This document shows, piece by piece, positions 1-11,689 of a stretch of 64,000 nt of DNA. Source of the stretch: Sclerodactyla briareus (taxonomy: Eukaryota; Echinodermata; Holothuroidea; Dendrochirotida; Sclerodactylidae). The stretch spans positions 480,501 to 544,500 of the forward strand of contig JAODTK010005578.1 of NCBI GenBank assembly GCA_026419785.1. Direction: 5' to 3'. Position 1 is the stretch's first letter, and each line of letters opens with the position of its first letter. The position numbers and the translations under genes were made by a program. The notes beneath the pieces were generated by a model that was not told the origin of the DNA, did not search any database, and worked only from the letters and a program-made list of their open reading frames with translations.

Positions 1-469
1 CCTTAAATGACTAAATGAAAGTTATAATAAAGATCGTCTGTACCATGCTGCTCGAGATTAAAAACCACCTTGAATGAAAAAAGTTTTTTCTTCAAGCATT
101 TCACGTTACAGGACGATATCCTACACCAACTACAGAGGGCGTTTTAGTGCTTGTGGTCTCGATGAAGAATCATTCACATATAACAGTATATAGGTTGCTA
201 ACAATGTTCAGCACTAGGCGCAGTATAGTATGATTAGTTTTTACAGAACACCAAATATATGAAACACTGTTTTGGTGTATGTTTGGAGTAATGCTACAAA
301 CGTTCATAATGACAATAGGAGTTCTCAATCGTATTTGACATTCAAACCTGAAATTAAAGCTCACATGGTTAGAAATGACCGAAATAACATCTTCTAATAT
401 AACTCTTTATTGTTAAGATTATCGTGTATCTAATTCTCTTCCAGTAAAGAGCCCTGTTACGACCCATTA
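1..469. other. AT-rich sequence, nothing recognised
   Basis: I see no coding, RNA or repeat signal. The only open frame (about 64 codons, minus strand) has no recognisable motif and is within the length expected by chance in such DNA. Confidence 0.5.
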
Positions 470-640
470 TGTAACAATTGACCAAAATGTAACAACTTTT
501 TGACCAAAATGTAACAACTTTTTGACCAAAATGTAACAACTTTCAGCCCAAAATGTAACAACTTTCAGCCCAAAATGTAACAACTCTCAAAGTTGGTCCA
601 AAATGTAACAACTTTTTGACCAAAATGTAACAATCTGAGG
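470..640. repeat. 22-bp minisatellite, about 7 units
   Basis: The core AAAATGTAACAACTTT recurs seven times at 21-24 bp spacing, starting near 483, 504, 526, 549, 571, 599 and 622. A weaker related piece (ATGTAACAATTG) lies just upstream. Units carry one of two linkers, TTTGACC or TCAGCCC. Between units five and six an AACTCTCAAAGTT stretch forms a small inverted repeat. No coding frame runs through it. Confidence 0.9.
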
Positions 641-966
641 AATGTTTTCGAAACAAACGGTTATGGGGGCGTTACGCCAATCGCCCTAGAGGAGGCTGTG
701 GGATTCGGAATGGCGTGCAAATTGCTGGGAGGCCTATGGAGCGGGGGCTACCTTCGCCCGGTTCTCAGGGGGGGGACCAAAAGGCGCATGCATGACGGAA
801 TAGCGCAATCCTTGGATGGGGGAAATTTGGCGCCCGCTCAGAAATGACATAGTCCGACTATAAACGTTATGTCAAGTATTATGCTGAACCCCGAACTCAA
901 TAGCATGTTGTGTCTATCTGGGGTACTTACAAAAATATGACGTGCCTAGTTCCATTGCAATGTAGC
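641..966. other. Unassigned sequence left of the TIR element
   Basis: Mixed-composition DNA with a few G-rich runs (760-775). I see no gene or repeat in it. Confidence 0.5.
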
Positions 967-1014
967 ACTAGGCGTACTCTATTACCTATATAGGCGTTGC
1001 ACTACGGCCCCCAA
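967..1014 (+). repeat. Left terminal inverted repeat
   Basis: Matches the complement of 2039-2086. The outer 32 bases are identical, then one G/A mismatch, then a further conserved CACTACG block. Confidence 0.85.
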
Positions 1015-2038
1015 AATTGGGTAAAATTGCCGATTACAGCCTAATTAGTTCATATTCAGTCACAGTAGTCTTTGCCATGCATTGTTTTGAATATTGTTTT
1101 ATTTTTTGAACGGAATTGGCGGTACCCAGTCCCTCCCCCCACGGAACCCGATATGGGCATTGCACATAATGGCACCATGTTGTAATGCGTATTAATTCAT
1201 GTAGCTATTGTATTTCAACGGGGCTTAAATAGGTCGTCTAGGACTATTGGCACATTATTTTCTTCCGTGTCTCTCGGTACTTGACTCATCTTAAAAAATC
1301 TATAGAGGGGGTCAAGGGGGAAACTAAAAATACCGCCGAAGCCTGAAACGTGTCATTGGCCGGACCGAGTGAGGAACCTCTACCAAACTTGCATCACCAA
1401 TGCGCGCCAATTATTCATTGCCCATATTTAATTGATAAGACGCGTTTTTACGGTATAGGTCAATCGCTGGGAACCGTTTATAACGCTGAGAGGGTACATT
1501 GCACTGAAATGGATTTGATTTCATTGAATTTATCGTGCTGGGACATGGAAAGTACTAAATTGTTTCAATATTGTGCCTTCTGTGACCCTCAAAATTAAAA
1601 ATGCCTGTCGTCAGTTGTTTTTCACCACTACTCATCTAAACAAGATAGCATCAACCTGAAAGTTGCACCAATCGATTTCTCGTGGCCAGTTCTACGCGGT
1701 ACATATTTTGAGGTGATTTCTGTGAAATGGCGGATTCCCAAAATGGTGCGTATTTGGGTATATCAGTACTGTATAATCCAAATTGTCCCTATTTCTCAGC
1801 CATACAAGGTCTGATAGAGGCTGACAAATGTTCGAACACTGGGCTAATTAGGACTCATACAGTCCGGACATGCCGTCCCATGATGACGTTGTCAACCTTT
1901 CAATTTGAAACGCCTCGCAATGTTTATATGTCAAATGAATACTGTTCAAAAATGCTATTTTCAGGCCGTTTTGATGCTCGAAAAGCCTCGAAACGGAGTT
2001 TTTTTTTTTTTAATTTTGTCTAGGGACCAGGTACAAAA

Positions 2039-2086
2039 TTTAGGGGCGTAGTGTAACGCCTATATAGGTAATAGAGTACGCCTAGT
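2039..2086 (-). repeat. Right terminal inverted repeat
   Basis: Inverted partner of 967-1014. The last 32 bases before 2087 are the perfect reverse complement of the left end. Confidence 0.85.
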
Positions 2087-2849
2087 ACGTTTTTCATCAT
2101 TACTTTTCATCATCTCTGAGCGAAAAAATGAAGAGAACAAAAGTATAGGGATGTTCCTGTTGCTATATAACGTATTATAATAAATTATGAATGATCAGTA
2201 GCGTACGGGTCACTTCCTCTTTTGTGAGGGGTGGCAGTAGTTCGAACTAAAAATGAAAGTTGCCAGAAATTCATTAGAAGTAAGGGGGAAGGTCGGGCAA
2301 AACAATCATCCGGGCATCGCTGAGCTGTAGGGCACTCAGGAGAACATTCAGGCAATTCTGTTTCACATACTCATCAGTCATCCCTGCCTCTAAAAAAACA
2401 AAAAGTTGGTTATATAATTAGCCCATTTTTTTTCTTGTAGATTCCAAGTGTCGATTTGCGCTAGGCCCAGCTAAACAATTTGATGGGGCTGCGATTATAG
2501 TATGTCCCAAAAACTCTGGTCCTGAATATCAGACATGTGAAACTGTTGTCGAAGAAAAAATTTTACACAAAGAATAGAGACCCGTTCTAATTGCAAAGTT
2601 TGCTGAAGTTTACCATGCCATTTCAAACAACACTTTAGTTTGCAGCTCAGTACATAATTATAGCCTAGGTCTAAGTCAAAATTGACTAGGCCGCAACAAA
2701 TCTAGTACCGGTAAGTGCTAGGCCTCAGGTGTAGCTTAGAACGCAGCCACACTGCCACAGGCCCCTCAACGTTTTGAGATACCATTATTATAGGCCTACC
2801 AAGATATACTACTTTGACTGAGACTGAGTGAGAGTTGAGAGGCCAGTGG
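2087..2849. other. Unassigned sequence
   Basis: AT-rich DNA between the inverted-repeat element and the LINE tail. No frame, RNA or repeat is recognised. Confidence 0.5.
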
Positions 2850-4600
2850 CCACGACTAATAATAATAATAATACATCAGTATTTTGTAGAGCGCTTACAA
2901 ATCGTGGTCACGTTCAAAGCGCTTTGGAAGAGATAACTCTTGAGTTTCCACCTAAGGGCATTGAGTGTGGTTGGGATTCCTCATGTGAGAAGAGAGAGCG
3001 TTCCACAGTCTAGTGGCCTGTCATAAAAACTTCGTCCACCTCACGCTGTTGAGTCGAAAACCGAGGTTCCCCACCAATCGGTTAGAAGATCGCAGAACTA
3101 GAGTCGCGCAGGGATATACGGTACAGTCTGGTAAAATATGATGGTGGCATGTATCCATTCAGGCTTTCCATGTGAAACAAGTATTTCGTATTGAATTCTT
3201 CGTTCAACAGGTAGCCAGTGAAGGTCAGAGAGAGCTGGTGTATTTGGTCAGTCGATTGGATTGAAGTCATCGCCTCGCAGCACTGTTTTGAGCAGCCTGC
3301 AGCTTAGGGAGTAGATGTTTAGGGGCAGAACCTATCAAGATGGCATTGCCACCGTCCAACCGAGAGGTAACACAGGCATGGAGGAGCATCTCTGTGGTCT
3401 TCAGGTCAAGAACTCCTGACATGCTTTCTGATGTCTCGGAGATGATGAAAGGCTGTCTGCAGATCAATGACCTAATTCGATTTCCATGCTTACAGCCCGA
3501 CTCGAGTATAACCCCAAGGTCACGAGCGGAAGATGACCTACCCACCGTTATGTCACCAACTATAATCTCTGGAATCTTGGATCGATTGGGGTTGAGGCTG
3601 ATTGAAGACTAGTAGTGTTCCGTTTTGTGTCGTTGGGTTTCAGGTGGTTCGCTCTCATCCATGAACGAAGTTCCAGGACACAATTCTCATCGAGCTTCGG
3701 CTTCTACCTGAGATTCAGATGTCTGCAAGGCAATATCTGGGTTGTTGATCTGACGTACAATGTGAACAACCAGTTTGTGCTTTCGTCAAATAGCCGGAAT
3801 CAGGGCTGGGAAAATGAGCTTAGGGGCCCTTACTGATTCCTGTGGCACAACCGCAATACAGATTGGTTGAGCCTTGGACGATTCCCCGTTAATGACAACT
3901 ACCTGGCGTCTTTCTGTAAGGTAGGAGCGAAACCATTCCAATGCAAGATCAGAATCACCAAGGTCCCTATTCAACGTTGCCGACGAATTCCATGATGAAT
4001 CGTCGTGTTCGACAGCGGAGGTTGAAACGAGCAGCACCAAGCAGACACCTCTGCGATCCAGATCCAATACAGTTGTAAGCACGGTTTTTGTGCAATGGTT
4101 GGCACTGTAAGCAGCATGTGGCTTGTTCCTCAAGTGAGTTTTATTGGCCCGATCTTCGAAAGCAAAGTCACTAAACATATCAGGCAGCTGTTTTGGGTCA
4201 ATTGTTGGCAGGAAGACTTGGTTTACCTTTCTGATGGAACATGCCCTCAATGGTGCAAAACAGAAACCTCGGGGTTTGGGTTTCAGAGATCAAGCCTGTG
4301 TAGTAGTGGGATTTAGCCTGCCTTATTGCAGAGTTCCAATCCTGTCGATCAACTGTCAGTTTGGTCCTCCGCCACTTCCTTTCAGCTCTCCTGTACAGTG
4401 CTTCGTCGCAGTGAGTACGGTCATCGCTGTACCATGGTGCTTTGGAGCGTATTTGTCATGCTGCGGCGGCGACTTTAGTGGTGCAGCTTTCCAGCCAGCT
4501 CAGAAGCACACAGTTGTACTGCGTCAACAGAAGCAATCAAGGTTGGTGAGGGACGAGATATATATCCCTAGCTCAATGTCTCTCCGGCAGGCGTCGTGAT
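2850..4600 (-). mobile_element. Decayed L2/CR1-like LINE, 5'-truncated
   Basis: On the minus strand this is the 3' part of a non-LTR retrotransposon. Reading from high to low coordinates it has a pre-RT linker, reverse-transcriptase blocks, the RT C-terminal region, and a short 3' tail ending in an ATT microsatellite (the AAT run at 2858-2873 on the plus strand). The tail has two GCGCTT-type blocks about 30 bp apart just before the ATT repeat, a layout I know from 3' ends of L2/CR1-like LINEs in aquatic animals. The 5' edge near 4600 is where recognisable protein similarity fades; no endonuclease domain is visible, which suggests 5' truncation, common for LINEs. No target duplication was identified. 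Confidence 0.8.
2900..4600 (-). pseudogene. LINE reverse transcriptase pseudogene
   Basis: The product would be the ORF2 polymerase that copies LINE RNA at a nicked chromosomal target. Around 4250-3786 (minus) the frame reads through a finger/palm region with the block LALEWFRSYLTERRQVVVIN followed by a GVPQGS-like VVPQESV. The catalytic block normally reading LLDLSAAFD is degraded to LLVSTSAVEHDD. The YADD box near 3760 is also lost (YVRST in the nearest frame). Downstream, 3545-3267 carries ARDLGVILESGC and the thumb block LLHACVTSRLDGGNAILIG, and 3270-3082 carries a LHWLPV-type block and YKALNG-like residues. The C-terminal RLWN-type block lies near 3010-3020. At least four frame changes and several stops separate these blocks, so it is a dead copy. 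Family assignment (L2 or CR1 group) is from motif style only. Confidence 0.8.
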
Positions 4601-7339
4601 CAATAGACTTCGGTTTCCGGTAAATATCATCATGGTTGGGGTGTCTCACGAGTAGATTGAGATAGCATACTAAAGGTGGCCACGACTACCATAACATTAA
4701 CACCTACAACTAGTGCAAGCAAGCCTAACGTAAGCCGAGCATAGACGTTCCCAACGTTCAGTGTTTTTAGTACATGGTAGTTCCGCCGTACGAGGCTCGT
4801 AGGAAATCACACTGGAACGTTGGGAACACATGTGGGCCAAAACCTAGGCCAGACTTGGGCTAACTCCTCATGGACTAAGTACAGTCAACACTCGAGAACA
4901 GTAAAAAAATCCCATCAACTTCAAAAGGGGGGTGGTGACATATGTCCAGCCATTTGTCCACATTAGTGGTTTGACTCAAGCCAGGTAGCACATTCACGGA
5001 ATGGCCCAATTTTTATCCTCAAAGCAGATAGAATCAATCCAATGATCAGGAAAAGAAAAACGCATTTCAAATCAGAGTTGGAGTGTTAAATATTACAAAG
5101 AGGGCTAAAAGTCAAGGACAAACTTGTTGGGGGATTAGAAATGACCGTTACTGTGGTACATGCAAATAATGTTTGAACAAAAGTCTGTTTTTTAACCGTT
5201 TTTAAAAAAACGAAGCATTGCCTCATCTCTCTCAAAAAAATAAGATGCAGACAGCCCAATTTGGATTCATCGCCAGAGGCAAAAAAATTGCGATGGTGTG
5301 GGCGGTGTGTGCGTTACGCCACTTGTAAACACGGTAATAAGCTAGTTCGGAGATCGCTTCTGCGCATGCGTCATTGTCATCTCTCACTGGCTTTCGGGAC
5401 AATTTCCTTACTGCGAGGTAGCTGGCCGTAATTCAATGGAGCGGCAGGATCTTGAGAAAACGTTGTTTTTGGTATCCCTCGTTTTGTCAACGAGGAATTC
5501 TCAAATTTAGCTTCACATAGCGAGAAATGTTGTATTATCAGATTCCTGTGATTACTTTGTGCCAATTTAGTAATGAATTCCAAGAAATCCACTTGCTTTT
5601 CCACTCGCAGTGCACGCGCGGTATGTCCTGACTTCTGGCTTCCCCGCAGTATCCCGCAGTATAATGGAATATCCTTCTCCGTTAGTGCATAGGCGTAACT
5701 ACTCGACGCTGATTGGTCGGCTTTCGATCAGTCCTTTCTGTAGGTATTTTAAATAATTGCTGTTTATTTTGAAGGGCCTGATGTTTCCTGGTTTATAATA
5801 GTGTGCATGGTAATTATGAAAATTTTTTCGTGATATTTGTCTAATTCATGCGGTTTTAACAGAGTCATCGCAAACTTTAACTGTTTAATTCAACCGAGAA
5901 TGAGAGTCCGACAGTAAAGTCTAGTAGCGGAGTCTTCCCGTTGACAAGTTTTCCGGCCGGGAGAATTGCGAATGCCCGGGTGCTATCTCCGAATTAGCTA
6001 TGTTGAACGCAAAAGTGTAGCGAGTTTCGGTTGGAATCAAAACCCAAGGTCCCAGACTCATTTCGAGTCCGGGACTCTTAATATGGGGATAGCGGAACCC
6101 CTGATAGCTGGTATGTAGGTTGATTATATGGAGTGGATGGTCTGGCCCAAGGTCATTTAGGTCAGAGTATGAAGATGTTGTGAAATGACAGTGATAAATG
6201 ATGCGAGTGAGGTTCATGCTTGGCATGTAGGTTGTCCATGAAGAGTACATGGTCCCTGGGTCTGGTCAAGGACAACAGAAATTTTTATTGAGTAAAGGAA
6301 TCACTACACATTGTTGCGTTCTTGTTTGTCTAATTTTCCGGAAACAGATATCCTCCTGGAGTGCCTCGAAAGCGATTCGGAGTGGCGGTGGACCAATCAT
6401 CGGAATCAACAAAACCAACGACAACTGCACTTAGTGCACTGCAATCTGCAAACATATACAACTTACTCCTTATAGCCTAAAGTTGGAATATGTGCGTCCT
6501 GGATGATAATATACCGAATTTAGACAATCCATCATTTGCGCGTTAGTCGGGCGCGACAACGATTCAGAAATGAAATAATGCTTTCAATGGAGTTTCTTTT
6601 CTAATTCAAACTTCTGGAGTAGAGGGGGCGAGCTGAGGGCGCATTTTCTTTGGTTGATGGGCGCAAACCAACCGTCAAAATGTGAAGGGCGTGTAACACA
6701 CCCCATTACCCTCCCCTGTATCCGCCCTTGCCTCGTAGGCATATAACCCACGCACTGGAATAAATAAAGACGTGTCACTCAATGTCTTCAAGACAGCAAA
6801 AAACTGCAAAACGCCTCACACTCTCACCATAGTGGAACCCTTACAGGAAGACAAGACAGCTCGGTTCAGGAGGCGCTGCTTACCTGTGTAGTTTGTAGTA
6901 ATGTGCGTCCGCTATGTTCGCCCCCTTGTATCGGGTGCCCATACCCAGCGGGGTTGATGTCACCAGTAATGAGTCGACCAGGTCCTCTATCTCGTCTCTA
7001 GCGTGACCATGGTGGCGATGGGGCGAGTGTAACCCTGGTACGGCTGGTGGTGGACGCCTTCGTCATCCACACTGATGTCATGTGTGCGGCGGTCGTCGTG
7101 GGTCACGTGTGGTTTCGAGTCGATCATGGGCAGTCCCCTAACTGTACTTCTGTTAGCGGAATGACTCGAAGACACGTAGCTGGGGGCATATTGAGTTGAA
7201 TATCATGGAGGAGGACGGATATTGACGTGACAACCTCATGCTAGAATGTGACGCCAAGACCTGATCATACGTCCTTGCGCATGATCACTGGAGTCATGCA
7301 GCCCATGAAGACGCGTGGCCGGATTGCCTGGGAGAATCT
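4601..7339. other. Unassigned sequence, one hairpin
   Basis: Mostly unremarkable DNA. The one structure I see is an imperfect inverted repeat at 4746-4763 and 4810-4827. None of the open frames here (5377-5604, 5921-6250, 6249-6434, 6584-6778) has a recognisable domain. Confidence 0.5.
4746..4827. repeat. Hairpin with 18-bp arms
   Basis: CGTTCCCAACGTTCAGTG at 4746-4763 is matched by CACTGGAACGTTGGGAAC at 4810-4827 with one mismatch. The loop is about 46 bp. It could be a small foldback element; no copies are seen elsewhere in the window. Confidence 0.7.
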
Positions 7340-8075
7340 AAACGAATGATGTTGTGGCCGGAAAGACGCCTGTGATGAAAGAAATAGTATTGAATGGTCA
7401 TTCAACTGTCTGACTTTACTAACAAAATGACAAACTTGACCTCCAATGCATGGAAACATCTCGCCGTATTCATTGGTCAAATGTAATTAATGATCGACTA
7501 TCATGACATCCGATTGTCTGAGAGTAGAAGCCACTTGACTATTCAAACAAAAAGGTAGAAATTGACCCCTAGATGGCTAGATGGAACACTCCTCATGTTC
7601 TTTTGGTCAATGATAATACTGACTAACTTCCATATTCATCTGATCTATTCAGGAGTAGGAGTAGAAGTCGCCTGACCGTTCAAACAAAACTGCCGTAATT
7701 CGGCCCTGGATAACCTTCGACCTCAATTTCCGAACACCCCGAATGTACCGTTGGTCAATGATAATAATGACAAATTTTCATGACCATCCCGTCTATTCTG
7801 TAGGAGCAGAAAGCCGCTTGAAGTCCGAACCAAATGGCCAAAACTGAGCCCTAGACGACTTTGACCTCAATTCCTGAACATTCTATATGTACTGATGACT
7901 ACTATAGTCAATGATAATACTAAACAACTTTCATGAACATCTCATCCATTTAGTAGAAGTAGAAACTGATCGACTATACGGACAAAATGGCAGGAATTGA
8001 CCGGCTAGATACGCTTTGACATCAAACTCCTGGACGCTCCATCTGTACTATTGGTCAATGATGATATCCGAAAAG
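7340..8075. repeat. Degenerate tandem repeat, about 150-bp period
   Basis: The anchor TTGGTCAATGATAAT recurs, diverged, at about 7473, 7603, 7751, 7904 and 8051, giving periods of 130, 148, 153 and 147 bp. Between anchors each unit carries, in the same order, a CATGA..ATC block, a GTAGAAG..CGC block, an AACAAAATGG..AATTGACCC block and a TTTGACCTCAA block. Divergence between units is high, so the array is old. A possible further fragment lies near 8220-8280 (CGCATTGGTCAGT). Confidence 0.8.
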
Positions 8076-9290
8076 ATGGGATCAGTTGGTTGCGTTCGCA
8101 AAAATGGTGACTTTTGAAACAGGCCGTAATGATAGAGCTATGGGGAGAATCTCGCGTATACCCCCGGGGCGTTTGGTCGTGAGCATGCGCCTTACAACGG
8201 TGAGCAGGCTTATGGACCTCTAGATGGTTTCCGACCAGAAAGTTGGAGCACCCCATAAGTACGCATTGGTCAGTAAAAACTAGAATGAGGAGGGAAGGCA
8301 GCAGGAGTCCGTGGTCCAATTTTCCACTTTCAGTTGCTCAATTGTCAGGTCCCCCCCCCCCCTTGGTAGTTGTTCGCCTCTCCCGGGCGGGGGGCGACCA
8401 CCTTCTTTGGTGGTGAACGTTCTATTCTGACGCCAGATCCGGCAGAATGAGACTGTAGCGGCACCCTATTTTCTCAAGGTCAAGGTCCATCGATTTCATA
8501 GGAGGGCAAAACTCGAAAAGTCAGCACGATAACTAGCGAATGCAAGCATTTTATCGATTCCACATCAGGAATGTGGGGTGCCACACATGGAGAGGATGGC
8601 CCCCACTGTTTTGCTTGTTGGCATATTTGCATTCCCTCTTCCTAAACAAATGATCAGCTAAACGTGAACCAAATTTTTAAAATAATATAGTGGTCTTCAC
8701 TGACATTAATACGGACATAAAATCCTGATCATCGGACTCACTCTCTAGGGATTACCCACTGTCGTAAAGTCCCACCACGCTGGTCCTTCTGAGCGTACAA
8801 GGAGAGCGCGTGTTTGATTGGCTGACGAGTCATCACCTAACTGGAACCAGCTGGGAGAGCTGACTGTGTGACCGCAGAACATCCTGATTGGAAACAGTAA
8901 CCTGAATTAAAAACGATCAGGCTATTATGTTCGGTCGCCATAACATGCACAGTGATTGCTTATTACCCTGCATAATCTGGCCTGTAGACCCATTCGTATC
9001 GGACAGTTGAGTTTGTGTACTGTCATAGAGTTTGTTACGGAAGTTTGGTATCACAAATAGGAAATAAGGCAAGGAATCACTACGCAAAAATGCGTCCTCG
9101 TTATTATTAGGCCGGACCGTTTTTCAGAAGTACACCACTTTTTTCAAATGCATGTTTTCGCTACTTCTTGATCATCCCAATCTTCCAGTCAAAGACGTAG
9201 GAAATTTGGAAGGGAGCAACTGGTAACTTTTTAGAATATTTGTGTGCGCTAGTGTCATATGAGTGTAGACGATTCGTTGAAAACGTTTAG
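8076..9290. other. Unassigned sequence with a C12 run
   Basis: Holds twelve C at 8351-8362, followed by a GC-rich segment (8385-8415) with a CCACC..GGTGG hairpin. No coding or RNA signal is recognised. Confidence 0.5.
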
Positions 9291-9355
9291 TAATGACAGA
9301 TGATGTCAGTTAAAACATGGCGTCTGGAAGAAACGTATATTATTTTGTTGTTTTG
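9290..9355 (+). repeat. Dispersed repeat fragment, copy 1
   Basis: ATGACAGA..GAT, then AACATGG.CGTC and GAAACG..TAT.ATTTT recur in the same order at 10752-10812. The two fragments flank the family E copy on either side. Confidence 0.5.
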
Positions 9356-9699
9356 CCGACAAACCCGACGGAATGCCGACTGGGTACTTCTCGCATTCCT
9401 CTCCACACGTATAATTTATCCCGCGATTAGCAACGGACCCGGATGGGCCGACTCCTGGATAAGAAGTTAATGCAATTCAACCAACAATTTTCTAAAAGAA
9501 GTATTTCAGTGAAAAATGGTTTTCATTATTACCCGGAATTACTATTTCGGAAGTACACCATTTTCTTCCACTCCTTGTTTATGTTAGTTCCCTAGTCAGT
9601 GGCATCAGATTTTTTAAAGTGGTGTCATAGGTCATTATATCCTCGCAACACTTTTGAGTGTTTCGGGATATTCTGGTTTTGGGGCGTAGCCTGCATTTC

Positions 9700-9772
9700 G
9701 CCGCACCACCACCGCCCCTCCTCCACCGCCGCCACTGCCGCCGTCGCCGCCACCGCCGCCGCCAGCCTCCGC
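9700..9772. repeat. CCG/CCA trinucleotide tract
   Basis: Interrupted run of CCG, CCA and CCT triplets. Its reverse complement, shorter, sits at the same place relative to the family E copy at 30,350-30,366, so the tract seems to belong to one end of that element. It creates Pro-, Ala- and Arg-rich open frames on both strands which I do not regard as genes. Confidence 0.85.
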
Positions 9773-10322
9773 GAAACTTTAGGCGTCTGCGCAATAACTC
9801 TCCAGCGCTTCATCGACGATTTGAACTTGGTACACATGTCCGTCCTAGTAAAATCTCGGATGATCGAAAGTGGGCCTCGCCTGTCATGTCTGCTGCCCTC
9901 TTTTATGCAGGTCACACGAAAATACAGTTTATCCGATTACACGAAACTTGTGGGGTGGGACAAACCATGGTCCGCGAAAATCATGACAGTATTTCAATGT
10001 CACCGGATGTCCACTTTGTTTTTTTTTCTGTTTTTTGTGAAAATACAGAGTCAGTCCATTTTCATGAAATACTTTGTAGTGGGGGCAAAAGTTGGTCACG
10101 AGAACCATGACGTCACCAACGTCAAATTTGCGTTTTGTATTCATGATTTTTCTAAATTTGTCGGTTTGAGAAACTTGAACATTTTGGTCCTGAACAACAG
10201 GTAGAACATTTCAAAGTCACCAGAGTCAAAACACTGGAATAGAATTTGAAACGAGGCGCACGAGGCCATTTCTGCGGGATTACACGTCCGCGGTTTACCC
10301 TCCTGCACTGTCTAGTTTTCCA
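9773..10322 (+). mobile_element. Family E dispersed element, copy 1
   Basis: This about 550-bp sequence is the same element as the reverse complement of 29,765-30,350. Shared landmarks in order: AACTTTAGGCGT; an AATAACTCT..AGCGCTT block; CTTGGTACACATGTCCGTCC; two blocks with GTCATTT..GGTCA-type spacing; CATGACAGTATTT; and an end block GAGGCCATTTCTGCGGGATT followed by TACACGT and GGTTTACC. A partial copy is split by another element at 33,287-35,110 and others occur at 48,850 and 60,150. It has no coding capacity I recognise, so it is a non-autonomous or satellite-like element. Superfamily is unknown. Confidence 0.75.
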
Positions 10323-11689
10323 AAATGTTGTATGGGCAATAGTGGTCATATAGTGTCAGTGTTGATGGTACACAAATGTATGTAACTTTGGAAAAAAATG
10401 TCCCTGTGAGTACTACACCGTAACGATAGCATTCATATGTTAACTTTATCAGCAACATGTACGCGAGGGGTACCAGTAGGTGTGTGTGATGCTATCAAGG
10501 CAAGGAGTGCGATCGCCTTTCAGCTTGGGGTTGGGGGTGGGGGGAGTGTTCTGTCTAGGCTACATGTAGGGCGGCTGATGCGGAAAGTCGGTTTGACATG
10601 CCTCGCACGTGGACAAAGCAAAGGTAAAAACAAAACAATGATTTAGGGATATACCTGATTCAGTGGTCACATGCCAGCGTCAATTCACTATATGGATCGT
10701 TATTATTGGATTGACGTGACCTGGTTACATCCCTTCGTTGACGTTCTTATGCATGACAGAAGATTTCAAACATGGGCGTCGGACGGAAACGCGTATCATT
10801 TTATCTGACAAAGCAAAATGTGGGCCTAACAGGTTCAATGTTAAGCAACAGATTTCTTTTATACACAGCTGAAAAAAACAAATCGAAACAGTGTGGGGTT
10901 GCATCGATGTGTTTCGAATGAAAATTGTTTGTAAGAATAATCTGTCGGTCCCCCGTCGGCGACCAACTGGGAATTTTGAGTTGTCTGTGACAGATTTGGT
11001 TGAAAACCGGAGCCCAGGAAAATCATTCTTTGATGAGGTTTGAAAAACGTATTTTCGTCATCTGCCTTGTTGTACCCTCTGGATTGGAGAAATTGATACC
11101 CCTCTTCCTATTCTTGTCTCAGTAGGCCATGCGTAAAATTGAGACCCACGGCTTAGCGGCCTTAGCAGGAACACTGGTGTCTGACTGTTTGAATATATGT
11201 CGGAAAGGCGAGAGAAACTTTTCGACATTCGTAAGCTGCCTTATTGATGTTTGTCAGTAGATAACTGGTCAGCTAACCACTAACTTGGTAGCCTTTAGAT
11301 GGATCTGTTGTATGACGCCTGGCACACCCAACCCGCTACAAAAAATACCTAGCATTAAACAGCATTGCAAACAAAACCAAAAATTGCAAATTCACTGTCT
11401 GTACATTTCCTTATAAAAATTTGCCAAAATCAGGCAAAAAACCAGAACTACATAGATATTAATCTAGTAAAAAAAACGACAAATAGTAATGCAGAACGAA
11501 TGAGATTTCATATGAAAAATAATATTTTCGGTACTGTTTCCTCACGTTCATGTGTAAAAAAAGACTAACATATTGCAACTGGTATTCTTTCATCTTACAA
11601 GAAATTTGTACTCTCCTGCAATCTCATAAGTGGACATAACTTCCTTCTGGAACATTTTGGAGAGGCATAGATTAGAGAAGAGCAAAGGG
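10323..11689. other. Unassigned AT-rich sequence
   Basis: Apart from the repeat fragment at 10752-10812 I see nothing. The 10437-10646 and 11365-11568 frames show no domain. Confidence 0.5.
10752..10812 (+). repeat. Dispersed repeat fragment, copy 2
   Basis: Diverged partner of 9290-9355, in the same orientation. Confidence 0.5.

Larger units (their letters stand above)
967..2086. mobile_element. Inverted-repeat DNA element, 1.12 kb
   Basis: The two ends are inverted copies. Reading inward from 967 and from 2086 (complement), the first 32 bases are identical, beginning ACTAGGCGTACTCTATTACC, and similarity continues with a few mismatches to about 48 bp (967-1014 and 2039-2086). This architecture is typical of a cut-and-paste DNA transposon or a non-autonomous derivative. 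The interior has two modest plus-strand open frames (1350-1598, about 82 codons; 1727-2023, about 98 codons). Neither shows a DDE, zinc-finger or HTH pattern I recognise, so I do not call a transposase. The flanks (TGTAGC on the left, ACGTTT on the right) give no clear target-site duplication, so superfamily and exact outer boundary are open. The near-perfect ends suggest a fairly young insertion. I see no second copy in the window. Confidence 0.8.

Noticed and set aside
1350-2023. Two frames inside the inverted-repeat element as a transposase
   Set aside because: Too short, no catalytic or DNA-binding motif, and not in one frame.
9579-10204. 201- and 150-codon frames over the CCG tract
   Set aside because: They begin in triplet repeat and run into family E, which is not conserved as coding between its copies.
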